DNA of 59,183 bases from Lysinibacillus sp. BPa_S21 (GCF_023337795.1 NZ_JALIRS010000018.1:1-59183); one strand, 5' to 3'. Positions 20,512 through 30,592 are shown, counted from the stretch's first letter. A program made the numbers and translations. The notes: generated from the sequence alone by a model not told the origin.

Positions 20512-20814
20512 ATGGAAGTCACTGATGTAAGGTTACGTCGTGTACAGACTGATGGTCGCATGCGTGCGATTGCTTCCATTACACTCGACAATGAATTCGT
20601 AGTTCACGATATTCGCGTGATCGATGGCAATACAGGTTTGTTTGTTGCTATGCCAAGTAAACGAACTCCAGACGGTGAATTTAGAGATATTGCGCATCCT
20701 ATTAATTCTACTACTCGTAATAAAATTCAGGAGATTATTTTAAACGAGTATCATAATTCAAGCGAAGCGGAAGTAACGGAAAAGGCAGAAGAATTAGAAG
20801 GAATTGGCGTATAG
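20512..20814 (+). CDS. spoVG: septation/RNA-binding regulator SpoVG
   Basis: A 100-residue site-specific nucleic-acid-binding protein acting in asymmetric septation and, in other Firmicutes, in global regulation. The N-terminal [32 protein letters not shown] and [18 protein letters not shown] motifs are diagnostic. GAGAGGTGGTG precedes the ATG. Located between ridA and glmU as in B. subtilis. Confidence 0.97.
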   Translation: MEVTDVRLRRVQTDGRMRAIASITLDNEFVVHDIRVIDGNTGLFVAMPSKRTPDGEFRDIAHPINSTTRNKIQEIILNEYHNSSEAEVTEKAEELEGIGV

Positions 20815-20820
20815 TTATTA

Positions 20821-20850
20821 AGAGCTCTTCTTAATTGAAGAGTTCTTTTT
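20821..20850 (+). terminator. spoVG terminator
   Basis: AGAGCTCTTC/GAAGAGTTCT (one G-U) with a 6-base loop and TTTTT. Confidence 0.9.
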
Positions 20851-20956
20851 ATTTTGAGAATAAGAGAAAATGAGCAGTTTTAGGACATACATATTAACAT
20901 TCGAGCATAAGGTGCATTTGATTTGGAAATTCATCTTTTTGTCAAGTCGACATGCC

Positions 20957-20985
20957 TTGAAAATCGATGGATTTTGCTATATAGT
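20957..20985 (+). promoter_or_regulatory. glmU promoter
   Basis: TTGAAA, 17-bp spacer, TATAGT, 35 bases before the glmU ATG. Two direct repeats of AAGAGAAAATGAGC lie around it (about 20870 and 20990). Confidence 0.65.
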
Positions 20986-21020
20986 CATAAGAGAAAATGA
21001 GCGTATTGGAGGACTTACAG

Positions 21021-22391
21021 ATGAGCAACATTTTTGCTGTCATTTTGGCTGCAGGTCAAGGTACACGTATGAAGTCCAAATTATATAAAGTGCTCCATCC
21101 AGTATGTGGGAAGCCAATGGTACAACATGTGGTGGATCATATTCAAACGTTAGATGTGAATCGCATCGTAACGATTGTAGGACATGGTGCTGAAAAGGTG
21201 AAACAACAGCTTGGCAATAAAAGCGAGTATGTTTTACAGGCTGAACAGTTAGGGACAGCTCATGCTGTACAACAGGCTGAAGCAATTTTAGGTAGCGAAG
21301 AAGGGACAACATTAGTTGTCTGTGGTGATACACCACTTATCCGCCCTGAAACGATGCAAGCTTTGTTCGAACATCATCAAGCAAAGAAAGCTAAGGCAAC
21401 TATTTTAACAGCTATTGCTGAAAATCCAACAGGCTATGGTCGTATTTTACGTGGCGACAATGGACAAGTGGAGCAAATTGTTGAGCAAAAGGATGCTTCA
21501 GCAGAGCAGCAACTAGTGAAAGAGATTAATACTGGCACATACTGCTTCGATAATAAAGCGTTATTTGAGACATTAAAACTTGTGAAAAATGACAATGCAC
21601 AGGGTGAGTATTATTTACCTGATGTCATTGAAATTTTACAAAAACAAGGCGATGTCGTTGAAGCATATGTAACGGAAGATTTTGAAGAAACATTAGGTGT
21701 TAATGATCGTGTCGCTCTGTCACAAGCAGAGGCGCTAATGCGTACAAGAATTAATGAAAAGCATATGCGTAACGGTGTCACAATTATTAACCCAGAAGCA
21801 ACTTATATCAGCGCAGATGCAATAATTGGTCCTGATACTGTCATCCAGCCAGGTTCTATGATTGAAGGTGCAACTGTTATTGGTGAAGAATGTATAGTTG
21901 GGCCTAACACACAAATCATAGATAGCCGTATCGGTGATCGAACTACTGTGCATTCTTCTGTTGTCCGTGAAAGCGTTATAGCAGAAGAAACAGCAATTGG
22001 ACCTTTTGCAAATATTCGACCACTTTCTGATATTGGTAGCCATGTGAAGATTGGTAACTTTGTAGAAGTGAAGAAAAGTAAGCTAGATAATGGCACGAAA
22101 GTATCGCACTTAAGCTATATTGGTGATGCTGAGATCGGAAGTAATGTCAATATTGGCTGTGGTTCCATTACAGTAAACTATGATGGGAAAAACAAGTTCC
22201 AAACAATTATTGAAGATGATGTATTTGTAGGATGTAATACTAACTTAGTAGCGCCAGTGAAGGTTGGAAAAGGTTCATTTATTGCAGCAGGATCTACAAT
22301 TACAAAAGAAGTTCCTGAAGATGCACTTGCAATTGCTCGTGCAAGACAAGAAAACAAGCCGAATTATGTAAGCAAATTAAATTCAAAATAA
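21021..22391 (+). CDS. glmU: bifunctional GlmU (GlcNAc-1-P uridyltransferase / GlcN-1-P acetyltransferase)
   Basis: Makes UDP-GlcNAc for peptidoglycan and wall polymers. 456 residues from the ATG 7 bases after TTGGAGGA; an ATG 24 bases earlier lacks a site. The N-terminal pyrophosphorylase domain carries [19 protein letters not shown] (about 10-28). The C-terminal left-handed beta-helix starts near residue 250 and contains hexapeptide repeats and the acetyltransferase residues in [10 protein letters not shown] and SYIGDAEIG. It is followed by prs, 24 bases away, as in B. subtilis. Confidence 0.97.
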   Translation: MSNIFAVILAAGQGTRMKSKLYKVLHPVCGKPMVQHVVDHIQTLDVNRIVTIVGHGAEKVKQQLGNKSEYVLQAEQLGTAHAVQQAEAILGSEEGTTLVVCGDTPLIRPETMQALFEHHQAKKAKATILTAIAENPTGYGRILRGDNGQVEQIVEQKDASAEQQLVKEINTGTYCFDNKALFETLKLVKNDNAQGEYYLPDVIEILQKQGDVVEAYVTEDFEETLGVNDRVALSQAEALMRTRINEKHMRNGVTIINPEATYISADAIIGPDTVIQPGSMIEGATVIGEECIVGPNTQIIDSRIGDRTTVHSSVVRESVIAEETAIGPFANIRPLSDIGSHVKIGNFVEVKKSKLDNGTKVSHLSYIGDAEIGSNVNIGCGSITVNYDGKNKFQTIIEDDVFVGCNTNLVAPVKVGKGSFIAAGSTITKEVPEDALAIARARQENKPNYVSKLNSK

Positions 22392-22415
22392 TTATCAACT
22401 AAACAGGAGGCCATC

Positions 22416-23375
22416 ATGCCGTATCATTATGCAAACTCACAATTAAAAATATTTTCGCTTAACTCTAACAATCCTCTTGCTCAAGAAATTGCGCAAGAAA
22501 TGGGTGTTGAATTAGGTAAATCTTCTGTTAAGCACTTCAGCGATGGAGAGGTTCAAATTAGCATTGAAGAAAGTATTCGTGGTTGTGATGTGTTTATCGT
22601 GCAATCTACTTCTGCACCTGTAAACGAACATTTAATGGAGCTTTTAATCATGGTAGATGCTGTAAAACGTGCATCTGCTCGTACAGTAAACGTTGTAATG
22701 CCTTATTATGGCTATGCTCGTCAAGACCGCAAAGCAAAAGCGCGTGAGCCAATTACAGCTAAATTAGTAGCAAACTTACTTGAAACAGCTGGTGCAACAC
22801 GTGTAATCGTTTTAGATTTACATGCACCTCAAATTCAAGGTTTCTTCGATATTTTAATCGACCACTTGATGGCAGTGCCTTTATTATCTGATCACTTCAA
22901 ATCAAAAGGTATCCCAGAAGATGAAATCGTTGTTGTTTCTCCAGACCATGGTGGTGTAACACGTGCTCGTAAAATGGCAGAACGTTTAAAAGCACCTATT
23001 GCAATTATTGACAAGCGCCGTCCAAAACCAAACGTTGCAGAAGTAATGAACATTGTTGGTAATGTTGACGGTAAAGTGGCCATCTTGATTGATGATATTA
23101 TTGATACTGCAGGTACGATTACAATTGGCGCGGATGCATTACGTGCAGCTGGCGCGAAAGAAGTTTATGCTTGCTGTTCTCACCCTGTATTATCAGGTCC
23201 AGCGATCGAGCGTATCGAAAACTCTTCAATTAAAGAGTTAGTTGTAACAAATACAATCCAGCTTCCTGAAGAGAAAAAATCTCCAAAAATCACAGAGCTT
23301 TCAGTAGCTAAATTGATGGCAGATGCAATCTCTCGTGTATATGAAAACAAATCTGTAAGTACTCTATTTGATTAA
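22416..23375 (+). CDS. prs: ribose-phosphate pyrophosphokinase
   Basis: Makes PRPP from ribose 5-phosphate and ATP for nucleotide, His and Trp synthesis. 319 residues, class I. Motifs: FSDGEVQI and [12 protein letters not shown] in the N-half, [10 protein letters not shown] (ATP flap, about 98-107), [11 protein letters not shown] and the PRPP loop [15 protein letters not shown] (about 221-235). AACAGGAGG lies 6 bases before the ATG. Codon use is markedly biased, as expected of a highly expressed gene. Cotranscribed with glmU. Confidence 0.98.
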   Translation: MPYHYANSQLKIFSLNSNNPLAQEIAQEMGVELGKSSVKHFSDGEVQISIEESIRGCDVFIVQSTSAPVNEHLMELLIMVDAVKRASARTVNVVMPYYGYARQDRKAKAREPITAKLVANLLETAGATRVIVLDLHAPQIQGFFDILIDHLMAVPLLSDHFKSKGIPEDEIVVVSPDHGGVTRARKMAERLKAPIAIIDKRRPKPNVAEVMNIVGNVDGKVAILIDDIIDTAGTITIGADALRAAGAKEVYACCSHPVLSGPAIERIENSSIKELVVTNTIQLPEEKKSPKITELSVAKLMADAISRVYENKSVSTLFD

Positions 23376-23410
23376 TATATAAATAAAGAAATTTCAATAT
23401 GTGACTTATT

Positions 23411-23451
23411 AAGGACAAATCTACGTTTGTAAGTAGATTTGTCCTTTTTCT
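23411..23451 (+). terminator. glmU-prs terminator
   Basis: A 14-bp perfect stem (23411-23424 with 23433-23446) and a T-run; the strongest hairpin in this part of the window. Confidence 0.95.
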
Positions 23452-23533
23452 GGGTCCTTTTGTTTGAATTTTCTTTTAAAAGGTTATATGGTAATTGTGA
23501 CTTAATAATATTTATACTATTTTATGAAAAATA

Positions 23534-23556
23534 GTTTAACACCTAAGGTTGGGATA
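23534..23556 (+). promoter_or_regulatory. possible sigma-B-like promoter of ctc
   Basis: GTTTAA (23534-23539) and GGGATA (23551-23556) match the sigma-B -35 and -10 elements, but the spacer is 11 bp where 12-14 is usual. It is noted because ctc is a classic sigma-B gene. Confidence 0.3.
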
Positions 23557-23565
23557 TATTTTGTT

Positions 23566-23606
23566 AAAACGTAAATCACCCCCACGTTTGGGTGATAAGC
23601 TAAAAT
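23566..23606 (+). repeat. 'GGAACGGAAATCAACCCC' dispersed repeat, diverged copy
   Basis: AAAACGTAAATCACCCCCACG then TTTGGGTGATAAG. It aligns with CGGAAATCAACCCCACGTTTTGGTGATAGG at 45994-46023. Confidence 0.65.
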
Positions 23607-23625
23607 GTAGGTAAATATTATTATA

Positions 23626-23667
23626 GCCTTAACAAATGTCATTGAAAGCAGTGACATTTAATAAGGC
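23626..23667 (+). other. structured leader hairpin before ctc
   Basis: An 8-bp stem AAATGTCA/TGACATTT is nested inside GCCTT/AAGGC. There is no T-run; it ends 33 bases before the ctc ATG. It could be a leader structure controlling this ribosomal-protein-like gene. Confidence 0.45.
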
Positions 23668-23700
23668 GTAAATAATTTTTCTTGGAAGGGGAATATAGAT

Positions 23701-24291
23701 ATGAGTACAGTATTAAGTGTTAATAAGCGTAAAACTGGGCATCGTTCGACATTAACCCAACTTAGAAAAGGGGGAGCCATTCCTGCAGTTATTTACGGCT
23801 ATAATTTAGAATCGACCCCAATTTCTATTTCAGAGAAGGAATTCAGAAAATCTATTCAAAAGAATGGACAAAATGGTGTGTTTTCAATGGAGTTAGATGG
23901 GAGAAAAGTGAATGTTGTTGTCTCAGAGATTCAACAATGCTCTATGAAAGATGCAGTAAATCATATCGACTTTTTAGCAATTAATATGTCCGAAGCGATA
24001 GAAGCGGAAGTGCCTATTAAACTTGTTGGGGAGTCGGTTGGTATCGGTAAAGGCGGCATATTAATGCAACCTAATCTTGATATAAAAATTAAAGTAAAGC
24101 CAGCAGACATACCGGAAGCTATTGAAATTGACATTACTAAGCTTCAAATTGGTGAATCCATTACGGTAGCAGATATTCGAGATATGATTAATTTTGATAT
24201 TATCAGTGAAAGTGATCATACATTGGTAACCATTATGGCTCCAACTGCAGTCGTTGAAGATACGGCAGATAGTACGCAGGAACAAGCGTAA
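23701..24291 (+). CDS. ctc: 50S ribosomal protein L25 / general stress protein Ctc
   Basis: A 196-residue two-domain bL25 (TL5/CTC) protein that binds 5S rRNA. The N-terminal L25 domain (about 1-90) has KTGHRSTLTQLRKGGAIPAVIYG; the C-terminal beta domain (about 95-185) has VPIKLVGESVGIGKGGILMQ. The polar tail is typical. A GGAAGGGGAA site precedes the ATG. In B. subtilis it is induced by stress through sigma-B and lies before pth, as here. Confidence 0.95.
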   Translation: MSTVLSVNKRKTGHRSTLTQLRKGGAIPAVIYGYNLESTPISISEKEFRKSIQKNGQNGVFSMELDGRKVNVVVSEIQQCSMKDAVNHIDFLAINMSEAIEAEVPIKLVGESVGIGKGGILMQPNLDIKIKVKPADIPEAIEIDITKLQIGESITVADIRDMINFDIISESDHTLVTIMAPTAVVEDTADSTQEQA

Positions 24292-24307
24292 AAAATATAT
24301 GTGAAGG

Positions 24308-24346
24308 AAAGGCTACTAAGGAGGCAAACTTCTTTAGTAGCCTTTT
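24308..24346 (+). terminator. ctc terminator
   Basis: AAAGGCTACTAA/TTAGTAGCCTTT perfect 12-bp stem, then TTTTG. Confidence 0.92.
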
Positions 24347-24548
24347 GTATTTATAAAATTCAACAATGGAGGACATTTAATTAAACGTCCTCGTGCTTTA
24401 GCTTCTTTAATTAATGACACGTGTTATTTCACCGATATTAAGATCGAGCCGTTATGGAACTTTTACTTTCAAAAACTATACAAACTGCTTTCTTCGTGTA
24501 TGATATGGTAAAATAATGACTATTAGATTTGAAAGAAGAGGGGTACTT

Positions 24549-25109
24549 ATGAAAATTATCGTTGGTTTAGGAAATCCAGGTAAGCCTTATGAGCATACCA
24601 GACATAATATTGGCTTCGATGTTATTGATGCATTAGCTGAAAAATGGGGTACACCTTTAACTAATTCAAAGTTTAATGGTATGTATGCAACTGTACATCG
24701 TCCTGAAGGAAAGGTTCTACTTGTTAAACCTTTAACATATATGAATTTATCGGGGGAATGTGTTGGGCCCCTTATGAACTATTTTGATATTGATGTGGAA
24801 GATTTAATTGTTATTTATGACGATTTAGATTTAGAAACAGGGAAATTACGCCTGCGTCAAAAAGGTAGTGCAGGAGGACACAATGGTATTAAATCATTAA
24901 TTCAGCATCTGGGCACACAAGAATTTAATCGCATACGTGTTGGGGTTAATCGCCCACCAGCTGGCATGAAGGTAGCAGATTACGTGTTATCGAAATTTTC
25001 AAAAGAAGATCAAGCTATCGTTGGCGAAGCTATTGAAAAGTGTGTGAATGCTGTAGAAGGATCTCTTTCAAAGCCATTTCTTGATGTGATGAATCACTTT
25101 AACGGATAA
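24549..25109 (+). CDS. pth: peptidyl-tRNA hydrolase
   Basis: Releases tRNA from prematurely dropped peptidyl-tRNA (spoVC in B. subtilis). 186 residues. Start is the ATG after AGAGGGG; an in-frame start 33 bases upstream has no site. Motifs: [19 protein letters not shown] with the catalytic His19, [40 protein letters not shown] with the catalytic Asp. Confidence 0.97.
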   Translation: MKIIVGLGNPGKPYEHTRHNIGFDVIDALAEKWGTPLTNSKFNGMYATVHRPEGKVLLVKPLTYMNLSGECVGPLMNYFDIDVEDLIVIYDDLDLETGKLRLRQKGSAGGHNGIKSLIQHLGTQEFNRIRVGVNRPPAGMKVADYVLSKFSKEDQAIVGEAIEKCVNAVEGSLSKPFLDVMNHFNG

Positions 25110-25154
25110 CAATTTAAGTTAAAGTGTAATGTGGATATTAAAGTTGTCTAAGAC

Positions 25155-25276
25155 GAACTTCTTTCAGCAAATGTTTTTGGTAGCGAAAGCGAAGCGCCAG
25201 CTGCAGATGTTTTGGTAGCGAAAGCAAAGCGCCAGCTATAGATGTTTTAGTAGCGAAAGCAAAGCGTCAGCTATAG
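25155..25276 (+). repeat. GCGAAAGCG-family tandem array (three units)
   Basis: The head AACTTCTTTCAGCAA is followed by three tandem units: 25171-25206 (36 bp), 25207-25241 (35 bp) and 25242-25276 (35 bp). Each reads ATGTTTT...TAGCGAAAGC(G/A)AAGCG(C/T)CAGCT. It occupies the first half of the pth-fin gap. Confidence 0.95.
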
Positions 25277-25291
25277 CTAATTAAATATACA

Positions 25292-25320
25292 GTATAGTCT
25301 TAAACACAATGCGAAAATTA
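25292..25320 (+). promoter_or_regulatory. candidate sigma-F promoter of fin
   Basis: GTATA (25292-25296), 14-bp gap, GCGAAAATTA (25311-25320), which fits the sigma-F -10 pattern GGNNANAHTR at all but one position. fin is under sigma-F control in B. subtilis. Confidence 0.45.
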
Positions 25321-25424
25321 TTCTCTATATTTAAGGACGCCAAGGCAAACTTGGAAGTGCATAATCTGTTTTAGAAATGTCTATACTTTAAGTAGTAAGT
25401 TGCTTAAAGGAGGATGATTTGGAG

Positions 25425-25652
25425 ATGTCAGTACGCTATCGATGTCGGCATTGTGAAGTAGAAATAGGAACACTACCATTTGATGCAGATGATACAATTC
25501 GAAAACTTCATATTTTCGAATTGGGTGAAGCGGATGATTATGTTGAGAAAGATCAACATGGACAAACGACAGTTCACTGCATTTGTGAGCAATGTGAGGA
25601 TTCGCTGAAACAATATCCAGATTATCACGCACTCAATAAATGGATTCAATAA
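25425..25652 (+). CDS. fin: anti-sigma-F factor Fin
   Basis: A 75-residue zinc-ribbon protein (YabK) that inhibits sigma-F and helps the switch to sigma-G in the forespore. Zinc ligands C7, C10, C54 and C57 are visible (YRCRHC and CICEQC). I start at ATG 25425, which gives MSVRYRC in register with the B. subtilis protein; a TTG six bases earlier is nearer the ideal distance from AAAGGAGG and cannot be excluded. Located between pth and mfd as expected. Confidence 0.92.
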   Translation: MSVRYRCRHCEVEIGTLPFDADDTIRKLHIFELGEADDYVEKDQHGQTTVHCICEQCEDSLKQYPDYHALNKWIQ

Positions 25653-25662
25653 TTGGAGGGAT

Positions 25663-25697
25663 GCTTTGGCGCACATCACGTGCGTTCAAAGCTTTTT
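25663..25697 (+). terminator. fin terminator
   Basis: GCTTTG/CAAAGC outside and CGCAC/GTGCG inside, then TTTTT. Confidence 0.85.
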
Positions 25698-25705
25698 CCA
25701 TTTGA

Positions 25706-25896
25706 CTTGTCACGGAATCGGGAAGGAGCTCTTATATAGGAGGTTAACCTAAAACCATCGCATCCATGCGATAATGGCTAACTGACTGCATCGGTAAAAA
25801 CGCCACATCCTGTGGCATTACCGAAATGGCCGACATCATGTCGGCCCTCACGCAGGTCTATGCATAAAGCCGATTCCGGACGCAATTTTAAAATAC
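25706..25896 (+). repeat. mosaic palindromic repeat, full copy
   Basis: Order: CTTGTCACGGAATCGG, CTCTTATATAGGAGG, ATCGCAT-CC-ATGCGAT, GCATCGGTAAAAACGC, GCCACA-TCC-TGTGGC, ATTACCGAAATG, GGCCGACA-TCA-TGTCGGCC, CCTCACGCAGG, CATAAAGCCGATTCCGGACGC. It aligns over its length with the reverse complement of 10587-10800 and in part with 4460-4543. It fills the fin-mfd gap. Confidence 0.9.
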
Positions 25897-25973
25897 TAAT
25901 AAAGATGCGTATGTATAGTACTAGATTACTAGTAATGGCGAATAGAATTATGCGCTGAAAGGAGCTTTTGACA

Positions 25974-28900
25974 GTGGAAGTTTTACGACAGCTTGTGGGG
26001 CAGGACAAACATATCACATCATTTTTACAGGAGATTCAGAGTGGCCATTCTGCAACACAGCTTATTACAGGATTAACTGGAAGCGCGCGCCCTGTAATGG
26101 TCGATGCGTTATTCGAATATGTAAAAAAACCGATTTATATTGTATCTCCTAATCTATTGCAAGCACAAAAAATGGTTGACGAGCTGGCGGGACTTTTAGG
26201 TGAGGAGCATGTTCATTATTATCCTGCCGATGAGTTTATTGCTGCAGATTTGTCAGTTGCCTCTCCAGAGTTACGTGCTGAGCGAATCGCAACACTTGAT
26301 TGCCTGGCTAGAGGTGAAAAAGCTGTTTATGTGATACCGGTTGCGGGCTTACGCAAAATGATGCAGCCTAAAGAACATTGGCTACAGTATTTTTTGCAAA
26401 CAGCAGTAGGTGAAGATATTCAGATAGATGAATGGTTGCAAACATTAGTAGAGATGGGGTACGTACGCAATTCGATGGTGACAACACCTGGAGAGTTTGC
26501 ATTGCGTGGAGGCATATTAGATATTTATCCACCATATTTAGAGTCGCCAATTCGCATAGAATTATTTGATACGGAAGTGGACTCGATTCGAACATTTTCT
26601 GCGGATGATCAACGTTCCATTGATAAATTACCGGAGGTTCGTATCCTGCCTGCGTCAGAAGTTATTTTGACAAAGGAAGAAAGAATGGCTTTGGCAGGTC
26701 GTTTAGAAGCGGCATTAGCAACAAGCTTAAAGAAAGTTAAAAAGCAGGAGACTAAGGAGTTACTGTATCAGCATATTCAATACGATATTGAATTGTTACA
26801 ACAAGGTAATTTACCAGACTACGTCAATAAATATGGTTCGTTATTGTATGAGAAAACAGCCTGTTTAGGAGATTATTTTGTACATGATGGCATTGTGCTG
26901 TTTGATGAACTTGGGCGTATTCAGGAGGTTATGGATGCCTGGGAACGTGAAGAAGATGAATGGTTTTTATCATTAATCGAAGAAGGGAGAATGGTGCATG
27001 ATGTAAAGCCAGCATTCTCTTTGAAAGAAATTCTAGCAATGCTGTCTCAGCAGAAACTATATTTCTCATTATTTTCACGAACATTTGCGGGTGTATCTTT
27101 TACTAAGACGACGAACTTTTCTTGCAAGCCAATGCAGCAATTCCATGGACAAATGTCATTATTACAAAGTGAGGTTGAACGCTGGCTACTTGGAAAGTTT
27201 ACAGTACTGATTGTTGCGAGAGATAAAGATCGTGTTAAGCGTGTACAGCAAATGCTAGAGGAATATGATATTCATGCGACAATTGGTAACCCGACAGAAG
27301 CGGGTATTTATATTGTGGATGGCTCATTATCTAGCGGCTTTGAATTACCGCTACAACGCTTGGTAATTGTCACAGAGGATGAGCTATTTAAACAACAGGC
27401 AAAGAAAAAAGCACGTCCTCAAAAAATGACAAACGCAGAACGTATTAAAAGCTATACAGAAATTAAACCGGGTGACTATGTCGTTCATGTACATCACGGT
27501 ATTGGGAAATATATAGGTTTAGAAACATTAGAGGTAAATGGTACACATAAGGATTATTTACACATTCGATACCGTGCAGACGATAAGTTATATGTTCCAG
27601 TAGAGCAAATCGATTTAATTCAAAAATATGTAGCATCTGAAGACCGAGAACCGAAGCTACATAAATTAGGTGGAGCAGAGTGGAAAAAAGCAAAAGCGAA
27701 AGTATCCTCTGCTGTACAAGATATTGCGGATGATTTAATTAAGCTGTATGCGAAACGTGAAGCAGAGAAAGGTCATGCATTCGCGATTGACAACGACGAT
27801 CAGCGCAGTTTTGAGGCTTCATTCCCCTATGATGAAACCGAGGATCAGTTACGTTCAATTATCGAAGTGAAACGCGATATGGAGCGTGAGCGTCCGATGG
27901 ATCGTCTTGTTTGCGGAGACGTAGGGTATGGTAAAACAGAGGTAGCGATTCGTGCGGCATTTAAAGCAATCCAAGACGGCAAGCAGGTAGCTTTTCTTGT
28001 GCCGACAACGATTTTAGCGCAGCAACATTATGAAACGATTCGTGAGAGATTCCAAGACTTTGCTATCAATGTCGGTCTCTTGTCTCGTTTCCGCTCAAAA
28101 AAAGAGCAAACGGCGACGTTAAAGGGTTTAAAAGAAGGTCAAGTTGATATTGTCGTGGGAACGCATCGAATTTTATCTAAAGATTTATCGTTTCAAGACC
28201 TTGGACTGTTGATTGTTGATGAGGAGCAACGTTTTGGTGTTACGCATAAAGAAAAAATTAAACAACTAAAGACGAATGTCGATGTATTAACGCTAACGGC
28301 AACGCCTATCCCAAGAACACTTCATATGTCGATGGTAGGTGTTCGTGATTTATCGGTAATTGAAACGCCACCAGCAAACCGTTTCCCTGTGCAAACCTAT
28401 GTAATGGAGCATAGTGGTGCATTAGTACGGGAAGCAATTGAGAGAGAAATGGCGCGTGGTGGGCAAGTATTCTACCTATACAATCGCGTAGAAGATATGG
28501 CACGTAAGGTTGATGAAATTCAAATGCTTGTCCCAGAGGCGCGTATTGGGCATGCACATGGCAAAATGACGGAATCAGAATTAGAATCTGTCATATTAGC
28601 CTTTTTAGAAGGTGACTACGATGTGCTCGTAACGACAACTATTATTGAGACGGGTGTAGATATACCAAACGTTAACACATTGATTGTTCATGATGCTGAT
28701 CGAATGGGCTTAGCGCAGCTTTATCAATTGCGTGGGCGTGTTGGACGTTCTAATAGGGTGGCGTATGCTTACTTTATGTATCAGCGTGATAAAGTTCTAA
28801 CAGATGTAGCTGAACAAAGATTACAAGCGATTAAAGAATTCACAGAGTTAGGTTCCGGATTTAAAATTGCTATGCGTGACTTATCTATTCGTGGGGCTGG

Positions 28901-29483
28901 AAACTTACTTGGAGCGCAGCAACATGGCTTTATTGACTCCGTCGGTTTTGACTTGTATTCACAAATGCTGGAAGAGGCGATTGCTGAGCGTCAAACAGGT
29001 GTGAAGAAAGAAGAGAAGCCTGATATCGAAATTTTATTGAGTGTTGATGCGTATATCCCGGATGTATACATTCCTGATGGCTATCAAAAAATTCAAATGT
29101 ATAAACGTATTAAAGCGATGGATCAAGTGGATGAGTATAGTGAAATCATGGAGGAATTACAGGATCGTTTCGGTGATCTTCCAATTGAAACAGAGCGTTT
29201 ACTGCGAATTGCACGTATGAAGGTATGGGGCTTAAATACAGGTGTATTATCTGTAAAAGAAAAACAAAAAATCATCACAATATTGTTGTCTGAAGAAGGT
29301 ACAGGACAAGTTGATGGCGGTAAAATTGTGGAAGAATCCATGAAATTTGAACGTGCTGTCGGTTTTGGTATGGATGGTATGCAATTGAAATTAACGATTG
29401 ATGAACGAAAGTGTGGGAAATATCAACCCTTTGATATTTTAGAAGAAATGATGCATATTATCGCAAACGCAAAAAAACAATAA
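25974..29483 (+). CDS. mfd: transcription-repair coupling factor
   Basis: Removes stalled RNA polymerase and recruits UvrA to lesions. 1169 residues from GTG 25974, 9 bases after AAAGGAG; TTG 25968 is only 3 bases from that site. Order of domains: UvrB-like N-terminus (about 1-340), RNAP-interacting CarD-like domain (about 490-570, [19 protein letters not shown]), then the RecG-like translocase with Walker A GDVGYGKT (lysine K654) and DEEQ at 749-752, and the TRCF C-terminal domain from about 1010. Preceded by a full mosaic repeat. Confidence 0.97.
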   Translation: MEVLRQLVGQDKHITSFLQEIQSGHSATQLITGLTGSARPVMVDALFEYVKKPIYIVSPNLLQAQKMVDELAGLLGEEHVHYYPADEFIAADLSVASPELRAERIATLDCLARGEKAVYVIPVAGLRKMMQPKEHWLQYFLQTAVGEDIQIDEWLQTLVEMGYVRNSMVTTPGEFALRGGILDIYPPYLESPIRIELFDTEVDSIRTFSADDQRSIDKLPEVRILPASEVILTKEERMALAGRLEAALATSLKKVKKQETKELLYQHIQYDIELLQQGNLPDYVNKYGSLLYEKTACLGDYFVHDGIVLFDELGRIQEVMDAWEREEDEWFLSLIEEGRMVHDVKPAFSLKEILAMLSQQKLYFSLFSRTFAGVSFTKTTNFSCKPMQQFHGQMSLLQSEVERWLLGKFTVLIVARDKDRVKRVQQMLEEYDIHATIGNPTEAGIYIVDGSLSSGFELPLQRLVIVTEDELFKQQAKKKARPQKMTNAERIKSYTEIKPGDYVVHVHHGIGKYIGLETLEVNGTHKDYLHIRYRADDKLYVPVEQIDLIQKYVASEDREPKLHKLGGAEWKKAKAKVSSAVQDIADDLIKLYAKREAEKGHAFAIDNDDQRSFEASFPYDETEDQLRSIIEVKRDMERERPMDRLVCGDVGYGKTEVAIRAAFKAIQDGKQVAFLVPTTILAQQHYETIRERFQDFAINVGLLSRFRSKKEQTATLKGLKEGQVDIVVGTHRILSKDLSFQDLGLLIVDEEQRFGVTHKEKIKQLKTNVDVLTLTATPIPRTLHMSMVGVRDLSVIETPPANRFPVQTYVMEHSGALVREAIEREMARGGQVFYLYNRVEDMARKVDEIQMLVPEARIGHAHGKMTESELESVILAFLEGDYDVLVTTTIIETGVDIPNVNTLIVHDADRMGLAQLYQLRGRVGRSNRVAYAYFMYQRDKVLTDVAEQRLQAIKEFTELGSGFKIAMRDLSIRGAGNLLGAQQHGFIDSVGFDLYSQMLEEAIAERQTGVKKEEKPDIEILLSVDAYIPDVYIPDGYQKIQMYKRIKAMDQVDEYSEIMEELQDRFGDLPIETERLLRIARMKVWGLNTGVLSVKEKQKIITILLSEEGTGQVDGGKIVEESMKFERAVGFGMDGMQLKLTIDERKCGKYQPFDILEEMMHIIANAKKQ

Positions 29484-29490
29484 TTGAAGA

Positions 29491-29532
29491 AAAGCTGATC
29501 TTATCTCAATATGGATAATGATCAGCTTTTAT
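29491..29532 (+). terminator. mfd terminator
   Basis: AAAGCTGATC/GATCAGCTTT perfect stem with an inner ATTATC/GATAAT-like pairing; the downstream arm ends in TTTTATT. Confidence 0.85.
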
Positions 29533-29927
29533 TGTCAACAAAATGCCAAGGAAATCTTTGAGAATGTTATGTAGCTTTATCTTCATTGATCGTTTTGAAC
29601 TATAGACTTTGTGACACTTTAGAGGGTAACATTGCGAATTGAGACTCAAGAGCTAGATAGCAGGGAAAATAAGGGTAAAAGTATCACTTTGTATGAAATT
29701 TCATTTGTAATAAACATTCTTTTGGCATATTGACGATATGGTAAAGATTGAATTAATATTATTTCCTGGTAATTTTTTTTTATTATAATTTTATTTATAA
29801 AAATTTGTTTTTGTGGCTAATCTAAGGTAAGTTGATTGAAAAAATTCTACATGTTAAAGTATTTGCTTAGGTTTTTAAGGACTTTTTGAAAATATTGTTG
29901 GATGTGAAATCCTTTTTCTTCAGTTTT
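29533..29927. other. gene-free AT-rich stretch before spoVT
   Basis: About 400 bases with no convincing open reading frame, RNA gene or repeat apart from a weak TTTATCTTCATTGATCGTTTTG (29577) resembling the head of the GCGAAAGCG family. Confidence 0.6.
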
Positions 29928-29958
29928 TGCATAGATTGCTTCATAAAAAACCATACTA
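29928..29958 (+). promoter_or_regulatory. sigma-G promoter of spoVT
   Basis: TGCATA (29928-29933), 18-bp spacer, CATACTA (29952-29958): a near-perfect sigma-G promoter 42 bases before the spoVT ATG. Confidence 0.85.
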
Positions 29959-29976
29959 AAATTGAAAAAAATTTCA

Positions 29977-29994
29977 TTGTAGCGAAAGCGAGGA
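29977..29994 (+). repeat. GCGAAAGCG-family remnant serving as spoVT ribosome site
   Basis: TGTAGCGAAAGCGAGGA. The final GCGAGGA lies 6 bases before the spoVT ATG and is the only Shine-Dalgarno candidate. Confidence 0.6.
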
Positions 29995-30000
29995 TTAAGA

Positions 30001-30537
30001 ATGAAGGCAACAGGAATTGTTCGTCGTATTGATGATTTAGGGCGTGTGGTTATTCCAAAAGAAATTCGTAGGACGCTACGTATTCGTGAGGGTGACCCGC
30101 TAGAAATTTATACAGACCGTGAAGGCGAAGTCATTTTAAAGAAATATTCTCCAATTAATGATTTGGGAGAATTTGCAAGAGAATATGTAGAAACATTATA
30201 TGAAACGTTAGGTACTCCAGCATTTGTAACCGACCGAGATGAAGTAATTGCTGTCTCAGGAATCGGCAAGAAAGAGTATATTAATCGTCGCATTACATCT
30301 TTTGCGGAAAGTTTTATGGACGAGCGTTCAACAAAAATAGAAAAAATGGAAACAACTATCGAGATTGTTCCTGGGCAATATGAACAAGTAAAGTCTTATT
30401 GCGCAACACCTATTATGGTAAACGGCGATCCAATCGGCTGTATTATCGTGTTGTCTAAGGTACATTTTGTTGGTGAAGTTGAAGTGAAAGTTGTAGAAAC
30501 AGCTGCTAACTTCTTAGCTAAACAAATGAATAGTTAA
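30001..30537 (+). CDS. spoVT: stage V sporulation protein T
   Basis: Forespore regulator that modulates the sigma-G regulon. 178 residues: an N-terminal AbrB-like swapped-hairpin domain (GIVRRIDDLGRVVIPKEIRRTLRI, residues about 4-50), and a C-terminal GAF-like domain (about 57-178). It is preceded by a clear sigma-G promoter. Sited between mfd and yabM as in B. subtilis. Confidence 0.97.
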   Translation: MKATGIVRRIDDLGRVVIPKEIRRTLRIREGDPLEIYTDREGEVILKKYSPINDLGEFAREYVETLYETLGTPAFVTDRDEVIAVSGIGKKEYINRRITSFAESFMDERSTKIEKMETTIEIVPGQYEQVKSYCATPIMVNGDPIGCIIVLSKVHFVGEVEVKVVETAANFLAKQMNS

Positions 30538-30546
30538 TCAGAATTG

Positions 30547-30592
30547 AAAGTTATTGCGCTGACCTTTTAGGCTGAACAATAACTTTTTTTTG
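30547..30592 (+). terminator. spoVT terminator
   Basis: AAAGTTATTG/CAATAACTTT perfect 10-bp stem and a run of eight T residues. Confidence 0.92.

Noticed and set aside
25171..25276. Three tandem 35-36 bp repeats as a possible CRISPR array
   Set aside because: The units are contiguous with no unique spacers, no cas genes are near, and the unit belongs to a dispersed intergenic family.
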